DNA of 64,000 bases from Shewanella abyssi (lineage in GTDB: Bacteria; Pseudomonadota; Gammaproteobacteria; Enterobacterales; Shewanellaceae). Shown piece by piece: positions 1-10,981 of the stretch (its first letter is position 1; the number at the start of each line of letters is the position of its first letter). A program made the position numbers and the translations under genes. The stretch covers positions 62,001 to 126,000 of the forward strand of contig NZ_JAKIKR010000005.1 of NCBI RefSeq assembly GCF_023284025.1. The letters are read 5' to 3'. The notes under the pieces were generated by a model. It searched no databases. It was not told the DNA's origin and saw nothing but the letters and a program-made list of their open reading frames with translations.

Positions 1-173
1 GCAACCGCCCTACACTCAACTAGCCACACAACTTTTTATTGTCGCAACCAACCATACCAAAGTTAACTGGTATATCTACTAGTTTTCGCGTAAATAGTGA
101 TATTCATGCAATTAGTTTGCTAAACATACGCACTATCATTAGTACTTATGCTAGCTTTTACCCCTCAGACAAC

Positions 174-200
174 AAAAAACGCCCATAAAGAGCGTTTTCC
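174..200 (-). terminator. Rho-independent terminator of alaS
   Basis: A 7-bp stem (AAAACGC at 176-182 with GCGTTTT at 192-198) and a 9-nt loop are followed, on the minus strand, by a T-rich run. It lies about 25 bp past the alaS stop codon. The remaining bases 1-170 show no gene or recognisable site. Confidence 0.75.
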
Positions 201-225
201 AAACTTTCATTAAACAATCGAGCGA

Positions 226-2850
226 TTAAGCTAACTTGTCAGCAATCCAAGGGATGACACTATCAAGTGCAGTTTGGAGGTTTTCAGGCTGACTACCGCC
301 CGCTTGCGCCATATCTGGACGCCCACCCCCTTTACCACCGACTTGAACAGCAATAGAAGCTACAAGCTCGCCCGCTTTGACCTTCCCAGTGAGATCTTTA
401 GTCACACCCACGATTAGATTCACCTTAGCGTCGCCTGCGATACCTAATACCACAATACCAGACTTAAGCTTCTGCTTGAGCTCATCTTGCAAGCCACGAA
501 GTGAGCCAGCATCAACACCTTCAAGCTTCTTAACTAAAACGTTAATGCCATTGACGTCAATTGCTTCACCCGCTAGATCGGCACTGGTTGCAGCCGCAAG
601 CTTATCTTTTAACTGTGAAAGCTCTTTCTCAAGAGATTTAGCCTTGTCCAGTTGCGCCTTAAGCTTTACAACAACAGAAGCACTATCGCCCTTCAATAAT
701 GACGCTGCTTCTTCAAGTTGAGCTTGTTGCTTAGTAATGTAAGCCAGTGCCGCAGCACCCGTTACCGCTTCGATTCGACGCACACCTGCTGCAATACCAC
801 CTTCAGAGGTGATCTTAAACAAACCGATATCGCCCGTACGTCCGACGTGGGTTCCGCCACAGAGTTCAATTGAGAAATCGCCCATCGCCACAACACGAAC
901 TTCGTCGTCATACTTCTCGCCAAATAACGCCATCGCGCCTTTCTCTTTGGCTTGCTCTATGTCCATCACTTCAGCGGTTAAGGCGTGGTTACGGCGGATT
1001 TGAGTATTGACCAACGCTTCAACCTCTTTAACTTCTGAGGCTTTAACAGCTTCAAAATGAGAGAAGTCAAAACGTAAACGCTCAGGGTCGACTAATGAGC
1101 CTTTCTGAGAGACATGCGTGCCTAGCACTTGACGCAGCGCTGCGTGAAGTAAATGGGTAACAGAGTGGTTTAACTCTGTACTTTGGCGACTCTCTTTATC
1201 CACATGAGTAGAGACTGGCTGACCTACCGGAATTGAGCCAACCGCTAGTTTTCCGATATGACCAATTGCTTGGCCGTATTTTTGAGTATCGGTAACGTTA
1301 AACTCAATACCATCAGCAATCAGTAGACCTTTATCGCCACACTGACCACCAGACTCACCATAAAACGCTGTGCTGTCGAGTACGATTACCGCTTCATCAC
1401 CTGCCGTAAGCTCGCTGACTGATGCACCCGTTTTGTAGATAGCGGTGACTATGGCTTGATTACTAAGCGCCTCATAACCAACAAAAGCACTCTGGGCATC
1501 AATCTTTAGGCCATCATTATAATCTGTTTCAAATTGACCTGCGGCTTGAGCGCGACTTCGCTGCTGTGCCATTGCGCTTTTAAAACCCGCTTCATCGACA
1601 GTAATATTCCGCTCACGACAAACATCAGCGGTTAAATCGACAGGGAATCCATAGGTATCATATAATTTGAAGGCTGTTTCACCGTCTAATACATCACCTT
1701 TCAGATTCGATAATGCATTATCAAGAATGCCTAGACCGCGCTCGAGTGTACGAGCAAACTGCTCTTCTTCAGCTTTAAGCGACTTTTCAACAATCGCTTG
1801 AGTTGCTACTAACCCTTTAGCAGCATCGCCCATGACATCAATCAACGTCGGTAGCAACTTATAGAAGAAGCTGCTAGTCGCGCCTAGTTTATTGCCGTGA
1901 CGAACAGCACGGCGAATAATACGACGCAATACATAACCGCGGCCTTCATTTGACGGCATCACACCATCAGCAATTAAAAATGCACATGAGCGGATATGAT
2001 CAGAGATCACCCGCAGTGATTTATTCGCTAAATCAGTAACACCTAGGATTTCAGCCGTCTTTTTAATTAACGCTTGGAAAATATCGATCTCATAGTTTGA
2101 ATGCACGCCCTGCATAATCGCAGCAATACGTTCAATTCCCATTCCAGTATCGACAGAAGGCTTAGGTAGCGGGTTCATGTCACCATTTGATTGACGGTTG
2201 TACTGCATGAACACGATGTTCCAGATCTCAATAAATCTGTCACCGTCCTCTTCTGTTGTACCAGGACGGCCGCCCCAGATATGATCGCCGTGATCATAGA
2301 AGATTTCAGAGCAAGGACCACAAGGTCCGGTATCACCCATCTGCCAGAAGTTATCTGAAGCATAAGCTGCACCTTTGTTATCGCCTATGCGAATAATATT
2401 TTCAGGTGAGACACCGACTTTATTAGTCCAGATGTCATAAGCTTCATCATCAGTTTCATAAATCGTGACGCATAAACGCTCTTTAGGCAGCTTTAACTCT
2501 TTAGTTAAAAAGTTCCAAGCAAAGTTTATCGCGTCTTCTTTGAAGTAATCGCCAAAACTAAAGTTACCGAGCATTTCAAAAAATGTATGGTGGCGCGCTG
2601 TATAGCCAACATTATCTAAATCATTATGCTTTCCGCCAGCTCTTACGCATCGTTGCGATGAGGTGGCACGGCTATAATTGCGCTTGTCTTCTCCAAGGAA
2701 TACGTCTTTAAACTGGTTCATACCCGCATTAGTAAATAATAATGTTGGGTCGTTAACTGGCACTAAAGAACTACTATCAACGACCTGGTGACCATTGGTG
2801 CGGAAATATTCCAAAAAAGCACTACGCAGTGCTGCAGTGGTTTGATACAT
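226..2850 (-). CDS. alaS: Alanyl-tRNA synthetase
   Basis: Charges tRNA-Ala with alanine in the cytoplasm and clears mis-charged Ser/Gly-tRNA-Ala through its editing domain. The 874-residue protein has the class II catalytic core at the N terminus ([14 protein letters not shown] near residue 90), the editing-site HSVTH motif near residue 561 and the CGGTH zinc/editing motif near residue 664, then a C-terminal coiled-coil and a glycine-rich C-Ala domain. Full length for the family. The ATG at 2850 ([10 protein letters not shown]) was chosen; the frame stays open to a TTG at 2877, but the family begins at this Met. It lies downstream of recA on the same strand, with recX missing in between. Identification is very secure. 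Confidence 0.98.
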   Translation of the reverse strand: MYQTTAALRSAFLEYFRTNGHQVVDSSSLVPVNDPTLLFTNAGMNQFKDVFLGEDKRNYSRATSSQRCVRAGGKHNDLDNVGYTARHHTFFEMLGNFSFGDYFKEDAINFAWNFLTKELKLPKERLCVTIYETDDEAYDIWTNKVGVSPENIIRIGDNKGAAYASDNFWQMGDTGPCGPCSEIFYDHGDHIWGGRPGTTEEDGDRFIEIWNIVFMQYNRQSNGDMNPLPKPSVDTGMGIERIAAIMQGVHSNYEIDIFQALIKKTAEILGVTDLANKSLRVISDHIRSCAFLIADGVMPSNEGRGYVLRRIIRRAVRHGNKLGATSSFFYKLLPTLIDVMGDAAKGLVATQAIVEKSLKAEEEQFARTLERGLGILDNALSNLKGDVLDGETAFKLYDTYGFPVDLTADVCRERNITVDEAGFKSAMAQQRSRAQAAGQFETDYNDGLKIDAQSAFVGYEALSNQAIVTAIYKTGASVSELTAGDEAVIVLDSTAFYGESGGQCGDKGLLIADGIEFNVTDTQKYGQAIGHIGKLAVGSIPVGQPVSTHVDKESRQSTELNHSVTHLLHAALRQVLGTHVSQKGSLVDPERLRFDFSHFEAVKASEVKEVEALVNTQIRRNHALTAEVMDIEQAKEKGAMALFGEKYDDEVRVVAMGDFSIELCGGTHVGRTGDIGLFKITSEGGIAAGVRRIEAVTGAAALAYITKQQAQLEEAASLLKGDSASVVVKLKAQLDKAKSLEKELSQLKDKLAAATSADLAGEAIDVNGINVLVKKLEGVDAGSLRGLQDELKQKLKSGIVVLGIAGDAKVNLIVGVTKDLTGKVKAGELVASIAVQVGGKGGGRPDMAQAGGSQPENLQTALDSVIPWIADKLA

Positions 2851-2995
2851 GAAACCGTCCTGAATTAGGTTGTGCAACTAGCCCGAAAAAGAGCCTAATG
2901 ATAAATTTTTATGAAGAGCATTATAAGCAGTGTCATGACTAACAGCCAGCCCTGTAGGTACAAAACTGCTTAGACGACTAAAAATAAAATGGTTG

Positions 2996-3307
2996 TACCA
3001 ATTGCATTAAGTATTTAATCAATTCAGAAACGCTCAAGCTTTTCAATTCAAGGCGCATTGACGACAGAATGATTATTCCCTTGTGAGCCAATGCAAAGCA
3101 GAAGTGGAATGCATGAGCGCTTCCCGTAGGGTGGGTTTCAAAGCGCTGCATGCTACGCCAGAAACTCTCGATATACGACTAAATGGATTTAGGAGGTAGA
3201 GTAATGCACGGAGCAATTACCGAGAATAACTATTAGCTTCAAGTTCCCTACTTGCCTTCAGCGCTTTGAATTCCCACTGAATGAACAGATTCTTAACGCA
3301 ATTGGTA
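2996..3307. repeat. MITE-like inverted-repeat element at the recX position
   Basis: The ends form a terminal inverted repeat: TACCAATTGCATTAAG at 2996-3011 pairs with CTTAACGCAATTGGTA at 3292-3307 with 15 of 16 matches, and weaker complementarity continues inward. A second, perfect inverted repeat lies inside: TTCAAAGCGCTG at 3137-3148 and CAGCGCTTTGAA at 3259-3270. There is no transposase frame. An AGGAGG-type ribosome site precedes only a 9-codon ORF near 3204. Size (about 310 bp) and structure suggest a non-autonomous element or a structured intergenic repeat. The family could not be named. Confidence 0.6.
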
Positions 3308-3350
3308 TTGTAGCGGATCACTTAAAGATATGAGTACTGAAAGAGCGGTA

Positions 3351-3390
3351 AAGAAAAAGGCTAGCTTAAAAAGTAATTTTTAAGCTAGCC
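3351..3390 (-). terminator. Rho-independent terminator of recA
   Basis: A perfect 14-bp stem (3359-3372 with 3377-3390) closed by a GTAA tetraloop is followed on the minus strand by a T-rich run (3351-3358). It is 50 bp past the recA stop codon. It separates recA transcription from alaS, so alaS should have its own promoter. Confidence 0.9.
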
Positions 3391-3440
3391 TAGATAATTA
3401 ATTTAAAACCTTCGCTGATAAACGAGCCTGAAAAACGAGC

Positions 3441-4520
3441 TTAAAACACTTCGCCTGTTTCTAAATCAACATTATCACCCGCGGTGTCAGCAGTATCAGC
3501 AGTATCAGGTGCTACCTTTTCGCCTTTGCCTAATAACATTGAACGTAGTTTGGCTTCAATCTCATCTGAAACTTCTGGATTTTCAATCAAGTACTTACCT
3601 GCATTAGCACGACCTTGACCAATCTTGCTGCCTTTATATGCATACCAAGCACCTGATTTTTCGATTAACTTATGAATAACACCTAAGTCAACTAGCTCGC
3701 CAGTGCTGTTAATGCCTTTGCCATAAAGGATTTGGAATTCAGCTTGCTTAAACGGTGCAGCGATTTTGTTCTTAACCACTTTAACTCGCGTTTCGTTACC
3801 AATAACTTCATCGCGGTCCTTAATGGCACCGATACGACGAATATCTAGACGGACTGATGCGTAAAACTTAAGTGCGTTACCACCCGTTGTGGTTTCAGGG
3901 TTACCAAACATCACACCAATTTTCATACGAATTTGGTTAATGAAGATAAGCAAAGTGTTTGATTGCTTAAGGTTACCCGCAAGCTTACGCATTGCTTGGC
4001 TCATCATACGCGCCGCTAGGCCCATGTGTGAGTCACCAATTTCGCCTTCAATTTCAGCTTTTGGCGTTAAGGCCGCAACCGAATCGACAACAATCACGTC
4101 AACGGCACCAGAGCGAGACAAGGCATCACAGATCTCTAGCGCTTGCTCACCTGTATCGGGTTGTGAACAAAGCAAGTTATCAATATCAACACCTAGGTTT
4201 TTTGCATAAATAGGATCCAAGGCATGCTCAGCATCGATAAATGCACAGGTCTTACCCTGCCTTTGCGCTGCTGCAATCACTTCTAAAGTCAGTGTCGTTT
4301 TACCTGAAGATTCAGGGCCGTAGATTTCACAAATACGTCCCAGAGGAAGGCCACCGGCGCCTAACGCCACATCCAAAGATAGAGAGCCAGTAGAGATTGT
4401 TTCAACGTCCATCGAGCGATTTTCGCCCAATTTCATAATTGAACCTTTACCAAATTGCTTTTCAATTTGACTTAAAACGGCATTTAATGCTTTCTCTTTA
4501 TTTGGATCAGTCTTCTTCAT
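3441..4520 (-). CDS. recA: Recombinase RecA
   Basis: ATP-dependent strand-exchange protein and co-protease for LexA self-cleavage. 359 residues with the Walker A motif GPESSGKT near residue 66, the conserved core through [22 protein letters not shown] (L1/L2 DNA-binding loops lie around it), and an acidic C-terminal tail. The tail contains a short repeat ([11 protein letters not shown]) coded by three near-identical 9-bp units at about 3484-3510. The ATG start is preceded by AAAGGA seven bases upstream. Transcription is from an SOS promoter at 4620-4647. The normal downstream partner recX is not present. Confidence 0.99.
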   Translation of the reverse strand: MKKTDPNKEKALNAVLSQIEKQFGKGSIMKLGENRSMDVETISTGSLSLDVALGAGGLPLGRICEIYGPESSGKTTLTLEVIAAAQRQGKTCAFIDAEHALDPIYAKNLGVDIDNLLCSQPDTGEQALEICDALSRSGAVDVIVVDSVAALTPKAEIEGEIGDSHMGLAARMMSQAMRKLAGNLKQSNTLLIFINQIRMKIGVMFGNPETTTGGNALKFYASVRLDIRRIGAIKDRDEVIGNETRVKVVKNKIAAPFKQAEFQILYGKGINSTGELVDLGVIHKLIEKSGAWYAYKGSKIGQGRANAGKYLIENPEVSDEIEAKLRSMLLGKGEKVAPDTADTADTAGDNVDLETGEVF

Positions 4521-4619
4521 CTTTATGTCCTTTGAATCACAGTGCTAACACAGTTTCAGCACTGTATTATCATTTAGGTGACGACTCTAATGTCTTCTTT
4601 AGGGCCTCAATATGAAACT

Positions 4620-4647
4620 AGTATACTGTACAATCATACAGTATCAA
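4620..4647 (-). promoter_or_regulatory. recA SOS promoter with LexA box
   Basis: On the minus strand TTGATA (4642-4647) and TATACT (4620-4625) are separated by exactly 16 bp. That spacer is itself a LexA operator: CTGT-N8-ACAG at 4626-4641, extended as TACTGTACAATCATACAGTA. The arrangement matches the E. coli recA promoter closely. LexA bound here would block RNA polymerase directly. The rest of the 4521-4839 interval carries the mutS leader, where no convincing promoter could be assigned. Confidence 0.93.
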
Positions 4648-4839
4648 GCATTGCACGAGATTTTTTTATTAAACCAGTTAAAACAATAGGATAGCTAGCA
4701 ATACCTCTAAACGTAACTTAATTAGCAGTATTTCCTTGTAATAATCCCCACTAATATGAGTAAAAAATTGCTAAGATTGTCAGCCATAATTGTTTAATGG
4801 CCACTATGCGCCGCAGTAAAGTACAGGCAAAGCAAATCG

Positions 4840-7422
4840 ATGACTGCTATTGATCCGCAAAACTTAGAAAAACACACTCCTATGATGCGTCAATATTGGA
4901 CGCTAAAAGCGCAACATCCAGATATGTTGCTATTTTATCGCATGGGAGACTTCTACGAGCTTTTTTACGAAGATGCCAAACTCGCTTCTGAGTTGCTCGG
5001 CATATCATTAACAGCGCGAGGAAAAAGCGGTGGCGACCCGATCCCCATGGCTGGCTTCCCCTACCATGCCGTAGAAGGCTATTTAGCCAAGCTGGTGCAA
5101 CTTCGGGTGTCTGTCGCGATATGTGAACAAATGGGCGATCCTGCAACTTCAAAAGGGCCGGTCGAGCGCAAAGTTGTTCGTCTCGTCACGCCAGGGACTT
5201 TGACAGATGAAGCATTACTGCAGGAGAGGCAAGATAATCTGCTGGCGGCACTGTATCAAGGCAAGACCGGCTATGGTTATGCGACTCTCGATATCGCATC
5301 GGGCCGTTTTGTGGTCACAGAACTGGCAAATACCGAGGAACTAGAAGCAGAATTACAGAGAACCAACCCTGCTGAATTACTTTATAGCGAAGACTTTTCA
5401 CAAATGAGTCTTATTGCAGGCATGAATGGCACTCGCCGTCGACCAGAGTGGGAATTTGATTTTGATACCAGCCACCGTTTACTGCTAAATCAATTTGGCA
5501 CCAAAGACCTTAAGGGTTTCGGTATTGAAGACGCCAGGCTTTCGCTGCAAGCTGCGGGTTGCCTAATGCAGTATGTCAAAGATACCCAGCGTACGGCACT
5601 ACCACACATTAATTCTATTGTGCGTTTTAACCAAGCTGACAGCATTATACTTGATGCTGCTACCCGTCGTAATTTAGAGCTGACCATCAACTTACAGGGC
5701 GGACAAACTAACACGTTAGCATCAGTATTAGATAATACGGTTACCGCAATGGGTAGCCGCATGCTCCAGCGCTGGTTACATCAACCACTACGTGATCACC
5801 AAGTGATTAACGCTAGGCAGACATCTATTGCCGAGTTAATCAGCAGTGAGCATTACCTTACTCTTGCTGAAGACTTAAAAGCGTTAGGTGATGTAGAGCG
5901 GATCACAGCTCGTATCGCCCTTCGTAATGCCCGCCCCAGAGATTTTGCCCGCTTGCGTCAAGCATTAGATCTATTACCGCAACTGCAACAAACGCTTAAG
6001 TCGACAACGGTTCCTCACCTTCAATATCTATCTCAGGTTATAGGCGAATTCCCAGAAGAGTTGGCATTACTATCAAATGCCATTGTCGATAATCCACCAA
6101 TGCTTATTCGCGATGGCGGTGTCATACGTGACGGTTATGATGCAGAGCTTGATGAGTGGCGCGTACTCAGCGCGGGGGCTACCGATTATCTGGCCCAGCT
6201 AGAAGCACGAGAAAAAGAGCAGACGGGGATATCGACCCTAAAGGTCGGCTACAATCGAGTCCATGGCTACTACATTGAAGTCAGTCGCCGCGAGTCTGAT
6301 CTGGTGCCACTTAGCTATCAGCGTCGTCAAACCCTAAAAAACACTGAGCGTTATATCATTGCGGAGCTTAAAGAGCATGAAGAAAAAGTGCTTTCAAGCC
6401 AAGGTAAAGCACTCGCATTAGAAAAGCAGTTATGGGAACAGTTATTTGACCTACTATTGCCAAAAATACATGAGTTACAAGAGTTCGCCAAAGCGGCGGC
6501 AGAATTAGATGTATTGTGTAATTTTGCTGAACGTGCCGAAACGCTTAACTATACCTGCCCACAATTATCAGAATCTACAGGAATACATATAGAAGCGGGT
6601 CGTCACCCCGTTGTCGAGCAAGTGAGTCAAAGCCCCTTTATCGCCAATCCAGTCACGCTTGATGACAAGCGCAAAATGCTCATTGTTACCGGTCCAAACA
6701 TGGGCGGTAAGTCAACCTATATGAGACAGGTAGCACTGATCACTTTAATGGCGCATATTGGTTGTTATGTTCCTGCTGAGCATGCCGTTATTGGTCCGGT
6801 TGATAGGATATTTACCCGAATTGGTGCCTCGGATGATCTAGCATCAGGACGTTCGACCTTTATGGTCGAGATGACAGAAACCGCTAATATCCTACATAAT
6901 GCAACACCGAGCAGTCTGGTATTAATGGATGAGATCGGCCGCGGAACATCTACCTATGATGGCTTATCATTAGCATGGTCGGCGGCAGAATATTTAGCCA
7001 ACGACCTCAAAGCAATGACCCTATTCGCCACCCATTACTTTGAACTAACGCAGCTTCCTGAGCTGATGGATAACGTCGAAAATGTGCATCTAGATGCTGT
7101 TGAACATGGTGATTCAATTGTGTTCATGCATGCAGTGCAAGAGGGGCCAGCGAGTCGAAGTTACGGATTACAGGTTGCAGCGCTTGCTGGCGTGCCAAAC
7201 AGTGTAATACACGCTGCTAAACAAAAACTTCACCATTTGGAGAGCCGCGACCAAGCACTGGAGCAATCGAACAGTGGTAACTCTGGGGCGCAGCAAGTGA
7301 TCAGTTTCCCAACGCAAACATCATCACCTGTCATTGAGGCACTTGAAAAACTCGACCCAGATGAACTAACGCCAAGACAAGCGCTCGATTATCTTTATCA
7401 ACTAAAGAAGATGTCACAGTAA
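4840..7422 (+). CDS. mutS: DNA mismatch repair protein MutS
   Basis: Recognises mismatches and small loops and recruits MutL. 860 residues in the usual domain order: N-terminal mismatch-binding domain with the GDFYELF motif near residue 36 (its Phe stacks on the mismatch), connector, core/lever and clamp, then the ABC-type ATPase with Walker [11 protein letters not shown] near residue 617 and Walker [13 protein letters not shown] near residue 695. The C terminus ends in the short tetramerisation region ([18 protein letters not shown]). Transcribed divergently from recA. Length and motifs are complete. Confidence 0.98.
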   Translation: MTAIDPQNLEKHTPMMRQYWTLKAQHPDMLLFYRMGDFYELFYEDAKLASELLGISLTARGKSGGDPIPMAGFPYHAVEGYLAKLVQLRVSVAICEQMGDPATSKGPVERKVVRLVTPGTLTDEALLQERQDNLLAALYQGKTGYGYATLDIASGRFVVTELANTEELEAELQRTNPAELLYSEDFSQMSLIAGMNGTRRRPEWEFDFDTSHRLLLNQFGTKDLKGFGIEDARLSLQAAGCLMQYVKDTQRTALPHINSIVRFNQADSIILDAATRRNLELTINLQGGQTNTLASVLDNTVTAMGSRMLQRWLHQPLRDHQVINARQTSIAELISSEHYLTLAEDLKALGDVERITARIALRNARPRDFARLRQALDLLPQLQQTLKSTTVPHLQYLSQVIGEFPEELALLSNAIVDNPPMLIRDGGVIRDGYDAELDEWRVLSAGATDYLAQLEAREKEQTGISTLKVGYNRVHGYYIEVSRRESDLVPLSYQRRQTLKNTERYIIAELKEHEEKVLSSQGKALALEKQLWEQLFDLLLPKIHELQEFAKAAAELDVLCNFAERAETLNYTCPQLSESTGIHIEAGRHPVVEQVSQSPFIANPVTLDDKRKMLIVTGPNMGGKSTYMRQVALITLMAHIGCYVPAEHAVIGPVDRIFTRIGASDDLASGRSTFMVEMTETANILHNATPSSLVLMDEIGRGTSTYDGLSLAWSAAEYLANDLKAMTLFATHYFELTQLPELMDNVENVHLDAVEHGDSIVFMHAVQEGPASRSYGLQVAALAGVPNSVIHAAKQKLHHLESRDQALEQSNSGNSGAQQVISFPTQTSSPVIEALEKLDPDELTPRQALDYLYQLKKMSQ

Positions 7423-7458
7423 TAAGACCTACTGCATATTGCTTTAAGCTACAGACAC

Positions 7459-7486
7459 AAAAAAGGCGCCAATGGCGCCTTTTTTA
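7459..7486. terminator. Bidirectional terminator between mutS and rpoS
   Basis: An 11-bp stem (AAAAAGGCGCC at 7460-7470 with its complement at 7474-7484) around an AAT loop is flanked by A and T runs on both sides. It lies between the converging mutS and rpoS genes and can serve both. Confidence 0.9.
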
Positions 7487-7501
7487 TTTATTTACCTGTT
7501 G

Positions 7502-8470
7502 CTACACTCTAAAAATAGCCTCGACAGATAAACCTTGAGCGCCTAACAAATCTTTTAAACGCTTTAACGCTTCAACTTGGATCTGACGTACACGCTCACG
7601 TGTCAAACCTATCTCTTTACCTACATTCTCAAGTGTAGATGGCTCGTAACCTAACAATCCAAATCGGCGCGCTAGCACCTCTCTTTGCTTGGTATTAAGT
7701 TCATCTAACCACTTCACTACCGATTTAGACATGTCTTCATCTTGAACTTTGTAATCAGGTCCAACATTGTCATCATCAGCTAACACATCGAGTAATGCCT
7801 TATCACTTTCGCCGCCTAGCGGAGTGTCTACTGAAGTGATGCGTTCATTTAACTTGAGCATCCGACTGACGTTGCTGCTTGATAGATCGAGTTTCTCTGC
7901 AATTTCTTCTGCGGTGGGCTCATGGTCTAATTTGTGAGCCAACTCTCTTGCTGTACGCAAGTATACGTTAAGCTCTTTTACAACATGGATAGGTAATCGA
8001 ATCGTACGAGTCTGATTCATAATTGCTCGTTCGATTGTTTGTCTAATCCACCAAGTGGCATAAGTTGAGAATCTGAAACCACGTTCAGGATCGAACTTTT
8101 CTACGGCACGAATTAAGCCCAAATTGCCTTCTTCAATAAGATCAAGTAACGCTAAGCCACGGTTGTTATATCGTCGAGCGATTTTTACGACTAATCTGAG
8201 GTTACTTTCGATCATGCGGTTACGGGATTTGTCACAGCCTTTAAGTGACTTGCGTGAAAAATACACCTCTTCTTCTGCACTCAGAAGGGGGGAATAGCCT
8301 ATTTCACCTAGATACAATTGAGTCGCATCGAGGTTTTTTTGTAAGTCATCTTGTACTTGCTGCTCTAATTCTGCTTCTTTAACTTCTTTTTTGCTAAGGT
8401 CTAATTTAGATCCTTCTACAGCAACCTTCATAGGTTCTTCTGCTACAACGGCATTACTAATTCTGCCCAT
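7502..8470 (-). CDS. rpoS: Stationary-phase sigma factor RpoS (sigma-38)
   Basis: Directs RNA polymerase to general-stress and stationary-phase promoters. 322 residues with region 1.2 ([17 protein letters not shown]), region 2 containing the core-binding and -10 recognition helices ([35 protein letters not shown]), region 3 and the region 4 helix-turn-helix ([17 protein letters not shown]). The ATG at 8470 (MGRISNAVV) was chosen over the one at 8491 because GGGAG stands seven bases before it. Downstream of nlpD; in related bacteria the main rpoS promoter is inside nlpD, which could not be confirmed here. Confidence 0.98.
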   Translation of the reverse strand: MGRISNAVVAEEPMKVAVEGSKLDLSKKEVKEAELEQQVQDDLQKNLDATQLYLGEIGYSPLLSAEEEVYFSRKSLKGCDKSRNRMIESNLRLVVKIARRYNNRGLALLDLIEEGNLGLIRAVEKFDPERGFRFSTYATWWIRQTIERAIMNQTRTIRLPIHVVKELNVYLRTARELAHKLDHEPTAEEIAEKLDLSSSNVSRMLKLNERITSVDTPLGGESDKALLDVLADDDNVGPDYKVQDEDMSKSVVKWLDELNTKQREVLARRFGLLGYEPSTLENVGKEIGLTRERVRQIQVEALKRLKDLLGAQGLSVEAIFRV

Positions 8471-8546
8471 AATATATCTCCCAAATTTCATATTTAATTA
8501 CTGCACTTTACTATCCTCCGATGTGCCAAATTGGCAGCTTAAGCAA

Positions 8547-9443
8547 TTATTGCTTAGGCAAATATTTAACTGGGTTTACTGACTTCCCATGATAACGGAT
8601 CTCAAAATGTAACATGACCCGATTAGTGCCTGTATTACCCATTTCAGCAACTGTCTGTCCAACATTAACAACTTGCTTCTCTTTTACTAAGATCTTATCA
8701 GCATGTGCATATGCACTTAGATAATCGTCACTGTGTTTAATAATAACTAAATTACCATAGCCTCGTAGTGCACTTCCTGCGTAAACCACTCTACCACTAG
8801 CAGCAGCCTTAATTGCATCACCACGATTACCCGCGATCTTTATCCCTTTATTTCCCTGCTCTTTGGCTGAGAAAGTTCCAATCACTTTACCTTTCACTGG
8901 CCAGAGCCACCGACTTACCTTTTTAGGTAATGTTGACTCTTGCCTGTGGATAACCCGGTTAACATCTTGTTGACCGCTTGTTACAGAATACGCAGGCTTT
9001 GCGACATGATCAAGCTGTTTTTTTGACGCTGCTTTACTTGTATTCTTATTGTTTTTTTCATGACTAACACTTTGTTTACTAATGCTTTTAGCGCTATTTA
9101 TTGGTGCTTTATATGCCGTTTTTGACGGTTTTTTGGCACTATGGGTATTTGTAACAGTTTTTTTAGAGCTAAGACTCAATACCTGTCCAGGGTAGATGGT
9201 ATAAGGCTTTCGTAGATTATTGACCAGAGCAACATCAGCAAAATCTTTATTTGCCCCCCAGGAGATAGAGTACAAGGTATCACCCTGTTTGACTTTATAT
9301 CGACTACTGGTAATCGAGCCTCGATCGTGAGTCGGCTTTATGGGGGAGTTCAAGGATTCTACCGGGGCGGGGCGCTCAGATTGGAAGCTGCAGCCAGTTA
9401 ATGCAAAAGCAAAAAGGATCCAGAAGTGTGCAATAAACTTCAT
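8547..9443 (-). CDS. nlpD: Lipoprotein NlpD, LysM/M23-domain activator of cell-wall amidase
   Basis: Outer-membrane lipoprotein that activates a septal peptidoglycan amidase during daughter-cell separation. 298 residues: signal peptide with lipobox LTGC (Cys near residue 18), one LysM peptidoglycan-binding domain at about 50-95 (YKVKQGDTLYSIS), a Lys/Ser-rich linker, and a C-terminal M23/LytM domain from about 175. The first metal motif reads NKGIKIAG instead of the HxGxD form, so the domain is probably catalytically dead, as known for NlpD. It lies between pcm and rpoS in the usual order. Confidence 0.95.
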   Translation of the reverse strand: MKFIAHFWILFAFALTGCSFQSERPAPVESLNSPIKPTHDRGSITSSRYKVKQGDTLYSISWGANKDFADVALVNNLRKPYTIYPGQVLSLSSKKTVTNTHSAKKPSKTAYKAPINSAKSISKQSVSHEKNNKNTSKAASKKQLDHVAKPAYSVTSGQQDVNRVIHRQESTLPKKVSRWLWPVKGKVIGTFSAKEQGNKGIKIAGNRGDAIKAAASGRVVYAGSALRGYGNLVIIKHSDDYLSAYAHADKILVKEKQVVNVGQTVAEMGNTGTNRVMLHFEIRYHGKSVNPVKYLPKQ

Positions 9444-9515
9444 ATTACTCGGCTACCCCAAATCGCTAGTCTGCGACCGTTACTTAAAATTTCGGACAAA
9501 GACTACTACAAACAG

Positions 9516-10151
9516 TTAAGCAAGTTCGCCATGAACTAATGGCACAAATCGCACAACCTCTATCACCTCTGACTCATATAGTTCACCTATTCGAGTGACT
9601 TTGAGTAATTGCTGAGATGCCTCTCCAACAGGAATAACAAGCACTCCACCGTCCACTAGCTGCTCTATTAAGGCGCTAGGTACACTTGCAGCTGCAGCCG
9701 TTACCATAATCGCATCATAGGGCCCTTTGCTCGACCAGCCTTGCCAGCCGTCTCCATATTTAAAAGCAATATTATGCAGGTCAAGTTTTTTTAGACGTTG
9801 TCTCGCTTGGATCTGTAGACTCTTAATCCGTTCAACAGTACATAACTGTGGTACTAACTGAGCTAATATCGCCGCTTGATAACCTGAGCCAGTGCCGATC
9901 TCTAGCACCTTGTTCGGTTGATTTTGCAATAAAATCTCGGTCATCCTAGCCACTATGTAAGGTTGAGATATGGTCTGCCCTTGACCAATTGGCAACGCCG
10001 TATTTTCATAGGCCTTATGCCCCAACGCAGCATCTAGAAACTGCTCCCTAGGGGTATTAGCCACCGCTTTTAAGACTGACTCTTGGCGAATACCAGCTTC
10101 ATACAGACTTCTTGCAAGATTCAAAGCTGATGTTGAGGCGACCCGGTTCAT
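9516..10151 (-). CDS. pcm: Protein-L-isoaspartate O-methyltransferase
   Basis: Repairs L-isoaspartyl residues in aged proteins using S-adenosylmethionine. From the ATG at 10151 the protein is 211 residues, the usual family size; an in-frame TTG at 10190 would add 13 residues but is less likely. It shows the SAM-binding motif [13 protein letters not shown] near residue 80 and the family motif [14 protein letters not shown] near residue 55. It follows surE with a gap of about 77 bp, so it may keep its own ribosome site. Confidence 0.96.
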   Translation of the reverse strand: MNRVASTSALNLARSLYEAGIRQESVLKAVANTPREQFLDAALGHKAYENTALPIGQGQTISQPYIVARMTEILLQNQPNKVLEIGTGSGYQAAILAQLVPQLCTVERIKSLQIQARQRLKKLDLHNIAFKYGDGWQGWSSKGPYDAIMVTAAAASVPSALIEQLVDGGVLVIPVGEASQQLLKVTRIGELYESEVIEVVRFVPLVHGELA

Positions 10152-10228
10152 AAATAGCGGTTCCAATAGTATTAAGTTAACTGTCGTCAACCTTTCCAGT
10201 TAATGTTAGAAAGGCATAAATTATGTGT

Positions 10229-10981
10229 TTACAAGGTTATGGTTTCTAACCAAGTCGTCATTGCAGCTAACTGCTCAAAAGCGGTTAAGTCGACGGTCAA
10301 AGGCGTTATTGACACGTAGCCGTTGGCTACTGCATAAAAGTCGGTGCCGTCGCTCGCGTCTTGTTGATCGCCTGGTGGGCCTAACCAAAATATCTCTTTA
10401 CCCGCAGGATCTTGTGTCTTAATCATCCCTTCCGCTCGATGCCTAGCACCCAATCGGGTGATCTTAATGCCTTTAATATCTGCAATGGGGAGGTCTGGCA
10501 CATTAATATTTAAAATTTTATCTTGTGCTATAGGCTGTTTCTGTAGGCCTTTAACAATCTTCAACGCAAAATGAGCTGCAGTTTGGTAATGCTTTAACTC
10601 TGAGCCTACAAGCGATATGGCTATTGCAGGAAAGCCGAGAAAGCGCCCCTCCATCGCCGCCGCAACGGTGCCTGAATAGAGGGTATCATCCCCCATATTT
10701 GCGCCAGCATTGATCCCTGACACGACCATGTCTGGTTCATCGTGGTACAACTCTCTTATCGCTAGGTGTACACAGTCAGTTGGGGTGCCACTGACTGAGA
10801 TATAACCATTGTCTAACTTATTCAGCCGCAGTGGATTGGTCAAGGTCAGGGAATTGCTTGCCCCAGAGCAGTTACGGTCTGGGCCAACGGTTAAGGTGTC
10901 TGCAACCTGCTTTAACGCGTTGGTTAACGCCACGATACCTTCAGCATTTACACCATCATCGTTACTAATTAATATTTTCAT
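10229..10981 (-). CDS. surE: 5'/3'-nucleotidase SurE
   Basis: Metal-dependent survival nucleotidase acting on nucleoside monophosphates. 250 residues with the N-terminal metal site ISNDDG (Asp8, Asp9), SGASNSLT near residue 40 and the conserved [12 protein letters not shown] block near residue 88. The start codon overlaps the truD stop codon by four bases (ATGA at 10978-10981), so the two genes are probably translationally coupled. Confidence 0.97.
   Translation of the reverse strand: MKILISNDDGVNAEGIVALTNALKQVADTLTVGPDRNCSGASNSLTLTNPLRLNKLDNGYISVSGTPTDCVHLAIRELYHDEPDMVVSGINAGANMGDDTLYSGTVAAAMEGRFLGFPAIAISLVGSELKHYQTAAHFALKIVKGLQKQPIAQDKILNINVPDLPIADIKGIKITRLGARHRAEGMIKTQDPAGKEIFWLGPPGDQQDASDGTDFYAVANGYVSITPLTVDLTAFEQLAAMTTWLETITL

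Noticed and set aside
59..76. 18-base match (one difference) to 48006-48023
   Set aside because: Such a match is expected by chance about once or more when all pairs in 64 kb of A/T-rich intergenic sequence are considered.
3204..3233. 9-codon ORF with a strong AGGAGG site inside the inverted-repeat element
   Set aside because: Too short to support, and probably a chance or element-borne feature.
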